38,665 nucleotides of DNA. Origin: an uncultured Lachnospiraceae bacterium (GTDB taxonomy: Bacteria > Bacillota > Clostridia > Lachnospirales > Lachnospiraceae). The notes below the pieces were generated by a model that saw only the letters and a program-made list of their open reading frames with translations, was not told the DNA's origin and made no database searches. The stretch is from positions 1-38,665 of the forward strand of contig CANQRW010000027.1 of assembly GCA_947626365.1 (NCBI GenBank). Direction: 5' to 3'. This document shows positions 15,906 through 24,742 of the stretch, one piece after another (positions within the stretch are counted from its first letter, which is position 1; every line of letters begins with the position of its first letter). Position numbers and translations under genes: made by a program.

Positions 15906-18374
15906 ATGACAGATCGTTTTACAGAGAAGGCAAGAACTGCCATTACGCTGGCCGTGGATGCGGCGGAGGCCCTTGAGCACAATTATGTGGGCACGGAGCA
16001 TCTGCTTCTGGGACTGATCCAGGAGGGAACCGGCGTAGCGGCTAGGGTTCTGGAGGAGTGCGGCGTTCGGGAGGAGAAAGTGATGGAGCTGGTGAGCCAG
16101 CTGATCACGCCCAATCAGTCCGTCCGCCTCACCGAGAGGAATACGTATACGCCCAGCGCCAGGCGCGTGATAGAGAACAGCTACAAGGAGGCAGTGCGGT
16201 TCAAGGCGCCGTTAATCGGCACGGAACACCTGCTGATTGCCATCGTGAGGGAGAACGACTGTGTGGCATCCAGACTTCTGAATACGATGGGAATCAGTAT
16301 TCAGAGGCTTTACGGAGATCTGATGCTTGCTATGGGTGAGGATGCCGCGGCAGGCAGGGAGGATATGCAGGGCGGCGGCAGGCCGTCGCCATCGGCCCGG
16401 CCGCGGACCAATACGCCGACGCTGGATAATTACAGCCGGGATCTGACGGCTTTGGCCAGGGAGGGAAAGCTGGATCCGGTAATCGGAAGAAAGCAGGAGA
16501 TTCAGCGGGTGGTTCAGATTCTGAGCCGCCGTACCAAAAATAATCCCTGTCTGATCGGAGAACCCGGAGTAGGCAAGACAGCTGTAGTGGAAGGGCTGGC
16601 GCAGATGATTGCCGAGGGCGATGTGCCGGAGACCATTTTGAACAAACGCGTCATGACGCTGGATCTGTCCGGCATGGTGGCGGGTTCCAAGTACCGGGGC
16701 GAATTCGAGGAGAGAATCAAGAAGGTACTGGCGGAAGTCATGAACGACGGAGAGGTGCTTCTTTTCATTGACGAGATCCACACTATTATCGGAGCCGGAG
16801 GCGCGGAAGGCGCCATCGATGCCTCCAATATCCTGAAGCCGTCTCTGGCCAGAGGCGAGATTCAGCTGATCGGGGCCACTACCATCGAGGAGTACAGAAA
16901 GTATATCGAGAAGGACGCCGCCCTTGAGCGGAGGTTCCAGCCGGTGACAGTGGAGGAACCCTCGGAGGAAGAGGCCTATGAGATTTTGAAGGGACTGCGC
17001 GGAAGGTATGAGGAGCACCATAAGGTGAAGATTACCGATGAAGCCCTTCTGGCGGCGGTGCGCCTGTCTGCCCGTTATATCAATGACCGTTTCCTGCCGG
17101 ATAAGGCTATCGATCTGATTGACGAGGCGTCTTCCAAACTGCGGCTGACCGTATTTGTGGAGCCGGAGGAGATCAAGACGCTGGAGCAGGAGATTGAGAA
17201 TCTGGAGAGCCAGAAGGAAGCGGCTATCGCATCGGAGAATTACGAGAAGGCCGGCGAGATCAAGAAGCGCCAGGTGAAGAAGAGAGAGAAGATAGAGAAG
17301 ATCCGCGACAGATGGCAGAAGGAGAAGACAAGCCGGAAGTTGGTGGTGACAGAGGGAGAGATTGCGGATGTGGTTTCCGGATGGACCAAGATTCCTGTCC
17401 GGAAGCTGGAGGAGGAGGAATCGGAGCGGCTGAAGAAGCTGGAATCCATCCTCCATGAGCGTGTGGTAGGCCAGGAGGAGGCTGTGTCAGCAGTTGCCAG
17501 GGCCATCCGCCGCGGCCGGGTAGGCCTTAAGGATCCAGCCCGTCCTATCGGTTCCTTCCTGTTTTTAGGCCCCACAGGCGTAGGCAAGACCGAGCTCTGC
17601 AAGGCGCTGGCCGAGGCCATGTTCGGCACGGAGAACGCATTGATCCGCGTTGACATGTCCGAGTATATGGAGAAGCACAGCGTGTCCAAGATGATCGGCT
17701 CCCCGCCAGGATACGTAGGCTATGACGAAGGCGGCCAGTTAAGCGAGAAGGTTCGCCGCAATCCCTACAGCGTAATTCTTTTCGATGAGATTGAGAAGGC
17801 CCATCCGGACGTATTTAATATCCTGCTGCAGGTGCTGGACGATGGACATATCACCGATTCTCAGGGCAGGAAGATTGATTTTAAGAATACGATCCTGATC
17901 ATGACCAGCAACGCAGGCGCGGAGAATATCATTTCGCCCAAGAGGCTCGGCTTTACCTCCGTAGATGATGCTACAGAGAAATATAAGTTTATGAAGGACC
18001 GGGTCATGGAGGAGGTAAAACGGCTGTTTAAGCCGGAGTTCATTAACCGGGTAGATGAGATTATCGTGTTCCATCCGCTGAACAGGGACAATATGAGGGA
18101 GATCGTATCTATTATGCTCCGTTCCATCAATAAGCGGACCAGGCAGCAGATGAATATCGATCTGCAGGTGACTGACCAGGGCAAGGAGTTCCTGATCGAG
18201 AAAGGCTACGATGAGAAATACGGCGCAAGGCCGCTTCGCCGCACCATCCAGAGCCAGGTGGAGGATAAACTGGCGGAGAAGATCCTGGAAGGCGTGGTGA
18301 AGGAAGGAGATCAGGTAGAGATCAGCAGCGGCGAGGGAGAACTGGTATTTTCTGCCGGTGAGAAGAAGGACTGA
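15906..18374 (+). CDS. clpC: ClpC AAA+ unfoldase, ATP-binding subunit of Clp protease
   Basis: Hexameric unfoldase that feeds substrates to ClpP. The 822-residue protein has a double Clp-N repeat (about 1-145), AAA+ domain 1 with Walker A GEPGVGKT (about 218) and Walker [10 protein letters not shown], a middle domain containing a UVR segment (about 425-460), and AAA+ domain 2 with Walker [10 protein letters not shown] (about 555) and Walker [12 protein letters not shown]. The C-terminal Clp-B2 domain ends [15 protein letters not shown]. Length is normal. AGGAGG lies 11 bases before the ATG, slightly far. It follows mcsB in the classic order. Confidence 0.97.
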   Translation: MTDRFTEKARTAITLAVDAAEALEHNYVGTEHLLLGLIQEGTGVAARVLEECGVREEKVMELVSQLITPNQSVRLTERNTYTPSARRVIENSYKEAVRFKAPLIGTEHLLIAIVRENDCVASRLLNTMGISIQRLYGDLMLAMGEDAAAGREDMQGGGRPSPSARPRTNTPTLDNYSRDLTALAREGKLDPVIGRKQEIQRVVQILSRRTKNNPCLIGEPGVGKTAVVEGLAQMIAEGDVPETILNKRVMTLDLSGMVAGSKYRGEFEERIKKVLAEVMNDGEVLLFIDEIHTIIGAGGAEGAIDASNILKPSLARGEIQLIGATTIEEYRKYIEKDAALERRFQPVTVEEPSEEEAYEILKGLRGRYEEHHKVKITDEALLAAVRLSARYINDRFLPDKAIDLIDEASSKLRLTVFVEPEEIKTLEQEIENLESQKEAAIASENYEKAGEIKKRQVKKREKIEKIRDRWQKEKTSRKLVVTEGEIADVVSGWTKIPVRKLEEEESERLKKLESILHERVVGQEEAVSAVARAIRRGRVGLKDPARPIGSFLFLGPTGVGKTELCKALAEAMFGTENALIRVDMSEYMEKHSVSKMIGSPPGYVGYDEGGQLSEKVRRNPYSVILFDEIEKAHPDVFNILLQVLDDGHITDSQGRKIDFKNTILIMTSNAGAENIISPKRLGFTSVDDATEKYKFMKDRVMEEVKRLFKPEFINRVDEIIVFHPLNRDNMREIVSIMLRSINKRTRQQMNIDLQVTDQGKEFLIEKGYDEKYGARPLRRTIQSQVEDKLAEKILEGVVKEGDQVEISSGEGELVFSAGEKKD

Positions 18375-18380
18375 CGGAAG

Positions 18381-18428
18381 AGGACGTCAGATAAAGAGGA
18401 CGTCAGATACACAGGACATCAGATACAC
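18381..18428 (+). repeat. Three tandem 16-bp repeats after clpC
   Basis: Units start at 18381, 18397 and 18413 with consensus AGGACGTCAGATACAC; the copies differ at 1-3 positions. They begin 7 bases after the clpC stop. No terminator is visible between clpC and the next gene, so the repeats would be transcribed. Confidence 0.85.
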
Positions 18429-18491
18429 AGAGGCAGAGGCGAAAATGATCTGTCATTTCCCATTTACAAAAGAAAGCAGGAGGATAAGAGT

Positions 18492-18905
18492 ATGTCAGCA
18501 GTAGAGGAATTGATCCGCTCTGAGGCGGACGGAAGTATCAGCTTCGGCGATTACAGGCTGGAGAAGAAATCCAAGCTGGATAATTTCGAGAACATGGGAG
18601 ATCTCTATAAGGTGAAGACTTTCCGGGAAATCACCAAGCTGGAGCGGAACGGAATGTTTGTCTATGAATCGGTTCCGGGGACTGCCGTGGAGAATTTCAC
18701 AGAGACCGATGACGGTGTGGAATTTGCGGTGGAGGGAGACCGGGATGCCCAGATTACGGTGCAGCTTGAGGACGATGCGGTGTACCAGGTGCTGGTGGAT
18801 GATACGGACACCGGAACCATGAAGACCAATATGAGCGGAAAGCTGAATTTCAGCGTGGAGCTGAATGAGGGCGCCGCTGCCAGCGTGAAGATCATTAAGA
18901 GGTAG
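18492..18905 (+). CDS. Conserved hypothetical protein between clpC and radA
   Basis: A 137-residue acidic protein without signal peptide or membrane helix. The second half (about 60-137) is rich in alternating beta strands (GVEFAVEGDRDAQITVQLED, YQVLVDDT, KLNFSVELNEG, SVKIIKR) and looks like a small Ig-like or beta-sandwich fold. The first half (DYRLEKKSKLDNFENMGDLY) may be helical. AGGAGG 8 bases before the ATG makes it a convincing gene. It is 17 bases from radA and probably co-transcribed with it. I do not recognise the family. Confidence 0.75.
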   Translation: MSAVEELIRSEADGSISFGDYRLEKKSKLDNFENMGDLYKVKTFREITKLERNGMFVYESVPGTAVENFTETDDGVEFAVEGDRDAQITVQLEDDAVYQVLVDDTDTGTMKTNMSGKLNFSVELNEGAAASVKIIKR

Positions 18906-18922
18906 GACGAGCAGGATAAGCT

Positions 18923-20284
18923 ATGGCGAAGGAAAAGACAACGGCATTCTTTTGTAAGGAATGCGGCTATGAGTCAGCCAAATGGATGGGACAGTGTCCG
19001 GCCTGCAGAGCGTGGAATACCTTTGTGGAAGAGCCTGCAGGCCGGAAGGAAAGTCCGTCCGGCAAAATGCGGCCTGTCAAAAGAGCGGTTCCGGCAAGGC
19101 TGGAGGATATCTCTGTCGAAGAAAGTGACCGGGATTCTACCGGTTATCAGGAGCTGGACCGTGTGCTGGGAGGCGGCGTAGTGCCAGGCTCCCTGGTGCT
19201 GGTAGGAGGAGATCCCGGTATCGGCAAATCCACCCTGCTTCTGCAGGTGTGCAGGAACCTGGCCGCGGCAGGCCGGAAGGTTCTCTATATATCCGGCGAG
19301 GAATCCCTGAGGCAGATTAAGCTGCGTGCCAACCGGATCGGTTCCGCCCCGGGGAATCTGCTGTTTCTGTGCGAGACCAGCCTGGACAGCATTCAGGAAA
19401 CCATCATGGAGGTAAAGCCTCAGGTGGTCATCATCGATTCCATACAGACCATGTACCGGGAAGAGATTTCCTCCGCGCCCGGCAGTGTCAGCCAGGTGAG
19501 GGAGTCTACCAATCTGCTGATGCAGATTGCCAAAGGCCAGGGGATCACCATCTTCATCGTAGGTCATGTGACTAAGGAGGGCGTGGTGGCAGGCCCCAGA
19601 GTGCTGGAGCATATGGTAGATACGGTTCTCTATTTTGAAGGGGATCGGCACGCTTCCTACCGCATTCTGCGGGGAGTGAAGAACCGGTTTGGTTCTACCA
19701 ATGAAATCGGGGTCTTTGAGATGAGGGAGCAGGGCCTTGCGGAGGTGGAGAATCCGTCGGAATTCATGCTGGACGGCCGCCCGGAGGGGGCCTCCGGGGC
19801 GGTGGTAGCCTGCGCCATGGAGGGTACGCGGCCGATTCTGCTGGAGGTTCAGGCCCTGGTGACCCAGAGCAATCTGGGAATCCCCAGGCGGACAGCTGCA
19901 GGAACCGACTACAACCGGGTGAACCTTCTGATGGCGGTTCTGGAGAAGCGCTGCCACTATGAGATGCCCCGGTACGACGCCTACGTGAACATCGCCGGCG
20001 GCATGAAAATGAATGAACCGGCTCTTGATTTGGCCATTGTCCTGGCGCTGGTGTCCAGCCTGAAGGACAGGCCTGTGGATGAGAAAACCATCGTGTTCGG
20101 CGAGGTAGGGCTGTCCGGTGAGGTCCGGGCCGTATCCATGGCGGAGCAGAGAGTCAGCGAGGCGGTGAAGCTGGGCTTCACATGCTGTATCCTGCCTCAG
20201 ATCTGCCTGGACAAGATGAAGCATACGGACAGGATTCGCCTGGTCGGTGTGAGAAATGTGCGGGAAGCGATCGCCGTGCTGTAA
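18923..20284 (+). CDS. radA: DNA repair protein RadA (Sms)
   Basis: RecA-like branch-migration ATPase in recombinational repair. The 453-residue protein has an N-terminal zinc finger (C11, C14, C25, C28), a RecA-type core with Walker A GGDPGIGKST (about 95-104), the RadA signature KNRFG (about 253-257) and a C-terminal Lon-protease-like domain (AGGMKMNEPALDLAIVLAL). Length is normal. AGGA sits 6 bases before the ATG. The last codons and stop are the first unit of a 42-bp triplication. Confidence 0.97.
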   Translation: MAKEKTTAFFCKECGYESAKWMGQCPACRAWNTFVEEPAGRKESPSGKMRPVKRAVPARLEDISVEESDRDSTGYQELDRVLGGGVVPGSLVLVGGDPGIGKSTLLLQVCRNLAAAGRKVLYISGEESLRQIKLRANRIGSAPGNLLFLCETSLDSIQETIMEVKPQVVIIDSIQTMYREEISSAPGSVSQVRESTNLLMQIAKGQGITIFIVGHVTKEGVVAGPRVLEHMVDTVLYFEGDRHASYRILRGVKNRFGSTNEIGVFEMREQGLAEVENPSEFMLDGRPEGASGAVVACAMEGTRPILLEVQALVTQSNLGIPRRTAAGTDYNRVNLLMAVLEKRCHYEMPRYDAYVNIAGGMKMNEPALDLAIVLALVSSLKDRPVDEKTIVFGEVGLSGEVRAVSMAEQRVSEAVKLGFTCCILPQICLDKMKHTDRIRLVGVRNVREAIAVL

Positions 20285-20380
20285 CCGGGCAGAGATAATG
20301 TGCGGGAAGCAATCACCATGCTGGAACCAGGCAGAGATAATGTACGGGAAGCAATCGCCATGCTGTAACCGGGCGGAGAT
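20255..20380 (+). repeat. Three tandem 42-bp repeats spanning the radA stop codon
   Basis: Units begin at 20255, 20297 and 20339 at an exact 42-base period. Unit 1 is the end of radA (NVREAIAVL, stop) plus 12 bases. Units 2 and 3 are near copies that still read NVREAI in frame. The rest of the 285-base gap to the tRNA holds the tRNA promoter and no evident gene. Confidence 0.9.
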
Positions 20381-20507
20381 TCGGCCTGCCGCGCAGGCTG
20401 CGGACGGTCCCGGGAAAGCAGAGGGCAAAGGAGACGGCAGGGTACGCCGGCAGGGCCAACGGCGAAAAAGCAGCGAAAAAGTGTCTGAAAAGTGTCGATA
20501 AAAGTTA

Positions 20508-20536
20508 TTGACAGACCTGCCAGATTGTGATAAGAT
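20508..20536 (+). promoter_or_regulatory. Promoter of tRNA-Trp
   Basis: TTGACA, 17-base spacer, TAAGAT, about 33 bases upstream of the tRNA 5' end. Confidence 0.7.
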
Positions 20537-20569
20537 ATGTTCGTTGTCAGTTGGAATGACGACGAGGAT

Positions 20570-20640
20570 AGGGGAATAGTTCAATGGTAGAGCAGCGGTC
20601 TCCAAAACCGTAGATGGGGGTTCGAGCCCCTCTTCCCCTG
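20570..20640 (+). tRNA. tRNA-Trp (anticodon CCA)
   Basis: A complete cloverleaf: acceptor AGGGGAA paired with TTCCCCT, D loop with GGTAGAGC, anticodon stem GCGGT with loop CTCCAAA (anticodon CCA), T arm GGGGGTTCGAGCCCC, discriminator G. CCA is not encoded. Accessory DNA begins immediately to the right, but no copy of the tRNA 3' end is seen elsewhere in the window. Confidence 0.95.
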
Positions 20641-20649
20641 GTAAGAATT

Positions 20650-20692
20650 AGTGGGTTTTCACGATTTTATGCCGTGAGAGCTCACTTTTTTT
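20650..20692 (+). terminator. Terminator of tRNA-Trp
   Basis: A two-part stem (20650-20657 with 20679-20686, containing two G-T pairs, plus inner TCACG/CGTGA), then seven T residues. Confidence 0.7.
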
Positions 20693-20742
20693 GTGCATTG
20701 AAGACAAAGAGAACAAAGAGAAGTGATAATACGTAGAGCTAA

Positions 20743-21051
20743 GTGGTAACAGATTTCCCTATCAAGGATGTGCAATTGATGTGCAATTCGTGTGCTGCCG
20801 ATGGGCTGGAAATGAGTTACACTTTTAAAGTTGTAGGTTATTCCCGCCTTGGAAAATCAGAAGCCCGTAAAGCATGGAAGAAAAACTACGATAAAAAGAT
20901 TGTCTCGATGGGCACAAGCCGGAAACCGTGCGAACAGACACAGATACGGAGTAATCTGAACATGGCATGTGAGCGTACCGAACTGGAAAGGCATACGATA
21001 CATAATCTGCGCCATGACGGTATATCCAGACTCGTGATATTGGGTTATTGA
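20743..21051 (+). pseudogene. Decayed ORF, possibly an integrase C-terminal scrap
   Basis: A 102-codon open frame without a clear ribosome site. Near the end it reads HTIHNLRHDG, which resembles the HxLRH catalytic box of tyrosine recombinases. After the stop, another frame continues LLNDVGIKPDIW, as if frameshifted. The location right after a tRNA gene fits the remnant of an integrative element. The rest of the sequence is not recognisable, so this is a weak call. The flanking 21,052-21,187 contains nothing else I can identify. Confidence 0.3.
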
Positions 21052-21187
21052 ATGACGTAGGAATAAAACCGGACATATGGGTGCAACTGGTGACAGCAAC
21101 AAAACCGGAAGGGGTGAGAACATGATGTAGGGGATGCAGCATAGCAAGGGTTCTATTCCTTATCTTTAGTCTTGGGAGATTGCTCTA

Positions 21188-22543
21188 TTAGAGTGTGATT
21201 TTCCAATATCCTTTTTTATCAGACCCAACACGATAAATCAAGCCTTTATTTTTTAGATTTTTAATATAGGAAGATATTGTTTTCCGGCTTACACCGAGTT
21301 TGGCGGATAGTTCTGTTGTAGTGTATCCGGGATCTTCAATAAGTAGATTCAAAATGCTGAGTTCTTTTTCTGTCACCTTTTCTGTCACCTTTTCTGTCAC
21401 CTTTTCTGTCACAGTGTTGGTGAACGGCCGAACAATCCGGTCTTCTTGAGCTGTAAACTTGACCATAATTGAGCCGCCTGTGATATCGTATTCCGGCATC
21501 GGTACGCCATCGGCCCGACATGCATTGCAGATCTTTTCAATACCACGGCCCCAGCTCTCGATAAAACCGGCGAGATAGAAGATATGGGCTATATTGGGAT
21601 TGAACGGTTCTGAACTGTGCTTTCCCATGAGTTTTTTGGTGTCCCAATTTTCCGGCAGTCTGCCACAGTTTGCGATATAGAGCCTGTCCTCATAGACACT
21701 GACCTGGATTGGGATTCTGCGGGAATATGCCTTGTGGCATAAGGCGTTCAGCAGTGCTTCGCGCAGGGCGTCATAAGGTACAAAGTATCGTTCCACCCTG
21801 CGCATATTTTCATAGGTGATCTTGGCCTTCATATATTTCAGGTGAGCGACCTCGATGATCTTATCAACCTGGTCAAGAAGCGAGCCGTGGATCTCATCCT
21901 GGTAGAGCAGGTCCGCATCATTTTCAAAAAATCCGATCTTCGTGTATGCACCCAGAAGCCATTTCTCCGGGTCCTTGCTAAACAACAGCATGGCGGCATT
22001 GGTCAGGTAGCCGGAATTTGTCAGATGAAGCTTTTCCATCAATATATCTTTGGGTTCATTGAAGATTTCTGCATTGATCCGGTTCTTTTGGGCTGCCAGC
22101 TTCTTGAAACGCTCTACGATTTCGTCGTCTATATCATCTAATGTAAATCCTGGGAAAGGTAAATTGTCCCATGTGGCACCATGACGCTGGAGGAGAAATG
22201 ATTCCAGTTCAGGACCTGTCAGTTTCTGGTTTGTACTGCCGCTTCGGTAATAATAGATTCCCTTACAGGAAATAGCAATGGGGTATGCCGGGACGGAAAT
22301 CCCAATATATTCTTTTCCGTCTTTCTGGTGTAAATTGACATCAGCAATAATGCCCAGAGCATTACGGATCTTGTTCGGCAGATCCTCAAGCAACTTATGG
22401 GCGTTCGTCAGACCGGACACATTCCCGTTATCATCAATCCCGATATAAATAATGCCGCCCTGTGCGTTGGCAAAGCCGCAAATCCATTCCAAGTATTCAT
22501 CTTTCCAACGGGTCTTCCACTCCATGTTTTGCTTTTCCAGCAT
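21188..22543 (-). CDS. ATP-binding protein with AlbA_2 (Schlafen-like) domain
   Basis: A 451-residue protein of the AlbA_2 family of regulators and defence-linked proteins. The N-terminal domain (about 5-115) shows the family pattern ESxExK-like EWKTRWKDEYLEWICGFANAQGG, then YIGIDDNGNVSGL. The middle holds the GHKL-like C-terminal half (REALLNALCHKAY, ESWGRGIEKI). Four VTEK tetrapeptides (12-bp DNA repeats near 21,366-21,413) link to a C-terminal winged helix (about 385-451, TTTELSAKLGVSRKTISSYIKNL). I start at 22543 because GAGAGG lies 6 bases upstream; an ATG 15 bases earlier overlaps that site. It is the only minus-strand gene in the right three quarters of the window. Exact role unknown. 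Confidence 0.88.
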   Translation of the reverse strand: MLEKQNMEWKTRWKDEYLEWICGFANAQGGIIYIGIDDNGNVSGLTNAHKLLEDLPNKIRNALGIIADVNLHQKDGKEYIGISVPAYPIAISCKGIYYYRSGSTNQKLTGPELESFLLQRHGATWDNLPFPGFTLDDIDDEIVERFKKLAAQKNRINAEIFNEPKDILMEKLHLTNSGYLTNAAMLLFSKDPEKWLLGAYTKIGFFENDADLLYQDEIHGSLLDQVDKIIEVAHLKYMKAKITYENMRRVERYFVPYDALREALLNALCHKAYSRRIPIQVSVYEDRLYIANCGRLPENWDTKKLMGKHSSEPFNPNIAHIFYLAGFIESWGRGIEKICNACRADGVPMPEYDITGGSIMVKFTAQEDRIVRPFTNTVTEKVTEKVTEKVTEKELSILNLLIEDPGYTTTELSAKLGVSRKTISSYIKNLKNKGLIYRVGSDKKGYWKITL

Positions 22544-22582
22544 ACATATACCTCTCATAATTCCGTATGTTGATTACTTATT

Positions 22583-22611
22583 ATTATATTTCTTCATATG
22601 TTTTGAATCAA
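22583..22611 (-). promoter_or_regulatory. Promoter of the AlbA_2 gene
   Basis: On the minus strand: TTGATT, 17-base spacer, TATAAT, about 35 bases from the start codon. Confidence 0.65.
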
Positions 22612-22907
22612 GCATTATTTTTCACTAGGTGTATAATCAATCCCGGCTCTTTGCCTGTGTCAGATAGTTTTTCCCGTCAATTGGGTAAATCTTCTTGCCC
22701 TTTTGAATCTGGCCCCAGTCTGATGAAAATGAAACGCCATATTATGTTTCACGCACTGTGTCATTGACTGCAGGACTCGCCCATAGTCGCAGATCCTGGC
22801 ATCTTCGCCGGATTTTCCGCCGCATGACACCAGTTCGATCCTATTATGGTATTTTTCCGGATTAATCTGGGATGCAGGGAAAAGGATGGCAAATGATGAG
22901 GAAAGTC

Positions 22908-22936
22908 TTGCATGTGATAAGGATTTTGAGTATACT
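22908..22936 (+). promoter_or_regulatory. Promoter of the Rpn-family gene
   Basis: TTGCAT, 17-base spacer, TATACT, about 40 bases upstream of the start codon. Confidence 0.6.
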
Positions 22937-22977
22937 GAAAGTAACAAGCAGATTGTCGGGGCAGGAGGGAGTTGTTG

Positions 22978-24003
22978 ATGGCGGGAAAAGATATGACAGA
23001 AAAGACGCTGGAAGCGTATAACGATGTTTTTGCCGATATCGTGAATGTTCTCCTGTTTGATGGCAGGAGACTTGTGCGGGAAGAGGATCTGGAGGACGAA
23101 ACGCCCCGCTCCATATATAAGGCGGATGGGCAACTCCATGAGGAGGAACGGGATGTTGCCAAGCGCTGGAAGGACTGCGGCGTTCGGATTGCGCTGTTCG
23201 GGATTGAGAACCAGACAGAGCCGGAAGGGGATATGCCGATCCGTATAATCGGCTATGACGGAGCCGCATACCGGAGCCAGCTGCTTCGCTATAAGAAGCC
23301 AGGAGAGAACGGTGAGACGGCGTCGTCAGCAGATTCGGTAAGGGTTGACGGAACTGCAGCAGGCGTGACAGTGACAGGATCGCAGGAGAAACCGGAAAAG
23401 TATTATCCGGTTGTTACTCTGGTATTATATTTGGGGTTTAAGCAGCACTGGAACAAGCCGCTCACTTTATATGACTGCTTTCAGATTCCGGAGGATCTGA
23501 AACCCTATGTGAATGATTACCATATCAATTTGTTTGAAATTGCATGGCTTTCCGATGAGCAGCTGGGAATGTTTACAAGTGATTTCAAATATCTGGCTGA
23601 TTACTGTGTCCAGATGCGGAAGCAGAACGACTACGAGAAGCCTTCGGAGACGGTTGCGGCTCCGAATATGGATACGGTGAAGCATTATGACGAGTTATTC
23701 AAACTGTTTACCGTGATGACGGGTGATCCCCGTTTTGAGGAAACGGCGAATGAGGTAAGGAAAGAAGGAGGTTCAAGAACCATGTGTGAAGTACTGGACA
23801 GAATTGAGGCTCGGGGAGAGGCCAGAGGAGAAGCCAGGGGGGAAGCCAGAGGAGAAGCCAGAGGGAAGGCTCTGGGATGGGAAAGTGCGCTGTTGGTTTC
23901 AGTCAAAAACCTTATGAAATCTACCAAATGGACAGCGGAGCAGGCAATGGAGGCCCTTGGTATCCCGGCGGCAGAACAGAAAGAGCTTAAAGCGAAGTTG
24001 TAA
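22978..24003 (+). CDS. Rpn-family recombination-promoting nuclease / putative transposase
   Basis: A 341-residue member of the Rpn (PD-(D/E)XK nuclease, transposase_31-like) family. The N-terminal domain starts with YNDVFADIVNVLLFDG, and the nuclease motif is FGIENQTE (74-81; E77 and Q79 fit ExQ/ExK). The later block YYPVVTLVLYLG is also family-typical. Near the C-terminus is a run of GEAR tetrapeptides (12-bp DNA repeats at about 23,814-23,866) and then a short helical tail (WTAEQAMEALGIPAAEQ). GGAGGG lies 8 bases before the ATG at 22978. Such genes are often mobile and multi-copy. E. coli RpnA makes DNA breaks that promote recombination; activity here is inferred. Confidence 0.88.
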   Translation: MAGKDMTEKTLEAYNDVFADIVNVLLFDGRRLVREEDLEDETPRSIYKADGQLHEEERDVAKRWKDCGVRIALFGIENQTEPEGDMPIRIIGYDGAAYRSQLLRYKKPGENGETASSADSVRVDGTAAGVTVTGSQEKPEKYYPVVTLVLYLGFKQHWNKPLTLYDCFQIPEDLKPYVNDYHINLFEIAWLSDEQLGMFTSDFKYLADYCVQMRKQNDYEKPSETVAAPNMDTVKHYDELFKLFTVMTGDPRFEETANEVRKEGGSRTMCEVLDRIEARGEARGEARGEARGEARGKALGWESALLVSVKNLMKSTKWTAEQAMEALGIPAAEQKELKAKL

Positions 24004-24060
24004 TTTGTATGCATCTGTCTAATTTAAAACGAATATCGCAATATGAGCGGGGATTGCCTT

Positions 24061-24079
24061 AACGGGCGGTTCCCGTTTT
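24061..24079 (+). terminator. Weak terminator hairpin after the Rpn gene
   Basis: AACGGG/CCCGTT 6-bp stem with a 5-base loop and four T residues, 58 bases past the stop. Confidence 0.4.
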
Positions 24080-24254
24080 CTACGCCTTTTGCTGCGATAC
24101 GTGTCTCAGATCCTTTAGAGGAAATCATTAATTCCTTTTACGAGAACGAGACAGGCCGGTGAAAAGCTGGGAATGTCGGAGGAGGAATTCCTGGACTACA
24201 AGACAGTCTCCTGAATGTCATCCGGATCGACTATGACTCTTTTTTGATTCATAT

Positions 24255-24299
24255 AAAAAATGTCGCAGAGTGCCATACTCTACGACAGGGTTCTTTTTT
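24255..24299 (+). terminator. Intrinsic terminator with repeat-type hairpin
   Basis: An A6 run, then TGTCGCAGAGT paired with ACTCTACGACA (one A-C mismatch) around a GCCAT loop (24261-24287), then a T-rich tract 24291-24299. Its near-identical inverted copy lies at 24625-24651. Confidence 0.7.
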
Positions 24300-24651
24300 A
24301 TCTTATTTCTTACTTCCAAAAGGATTTTACAAGAGAATAGGCCGTTTGTCAATAAGTAAGTGCCAAGTTTAACAGGTAATATTAACCTTAATCTTAGCCT
24401 TCCCCGGGCCTTTTCCAGGGTCTGACAGGCTTTTTTGCAGCAAAAACGGAGTTTTTAAGCCGTCAAAAATGTCCTGGCAATTATATGAAATTTATGCGGA
24501 TATTCTTATTTTTTGACGTCTGAGGATCAAAGAATCATCCTGGCTATAAGCCGTCAAATGCGCCGTCAGATGCGCCGTCAAAAATTCAGGAATTTGCAGG
24601 AAAAATATGGAAAAAATAAGGGCTTGTCGCAGAGTATGGCACTCTGCGACA
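24261..24651. repeat. 391-bp segment bounded by inverted 27-bp hairpin repeats (MITE-like)
   Basis: The 27 bases at 24261-24287 equal the reverse complement of 24625-24651 except for one base, and each is itself palindromic. T-rich tracts lie just inside both ends. The interior encodes nothing convincing. No clear target-site duplication is seen. It could be a miniature transposable element or two terminators of one repeat family facing each other. Confidence 0.5.
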
Positions 24652-24722
24652 TGTTCCGCGGTCATTGCCGCATCTGTATGAGATTAGATTGTGCGCTGGC
24701 TGTGATCATGATACTTCCATAG

Positions 24723-24742
24723 AGCTGTTCTGCGGAACGGCT
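24723..24742 (+). other. Leader hairpin upstream of the first loaP
   Basis: An 8-bp stem AGCTGTTC/GAACGGCT with a TGCG tetraloop, about 240 bases before the gene. A 17-of-20 match occurs at 27076-27095, upstream of the polysaccharide operon. Confidence 0.4.

Larger units (their letters stand above)
22544..22977. other. Divergent intergenic region between AlbA_2 and Rpn genes
   Basis: This 434-base gap holds a promoter for each diverging gene (22583-22611 on minus, 22908-22936 on plus). I see no convincing ORF in it. Confidence 0.6.

Noticed and set aside
16212-17456. 414-codon minus-strand ORF over clpC
   Set aside because: Lies wholly within clpC, low-complexity Leu/Arg composition, no ribosome site.
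20255-20380. Possible CRISPR array
   Set aside because: Units are contiguous with no spacers, and unit 1 is radA coding sequence.
18974-20605. 543-codon minus-strand ORF over radA
   Set aside because: Antisense shadow of radA produced by GC-rich codon bias; it has no recognisable domain and runs through the repeats.
24513-24722. 69-codon ORF across the right hairpin of the 391-bp segment
   Set aside because: Composition follows the repeats, it has no ribosome site and it reads through a hairpin.
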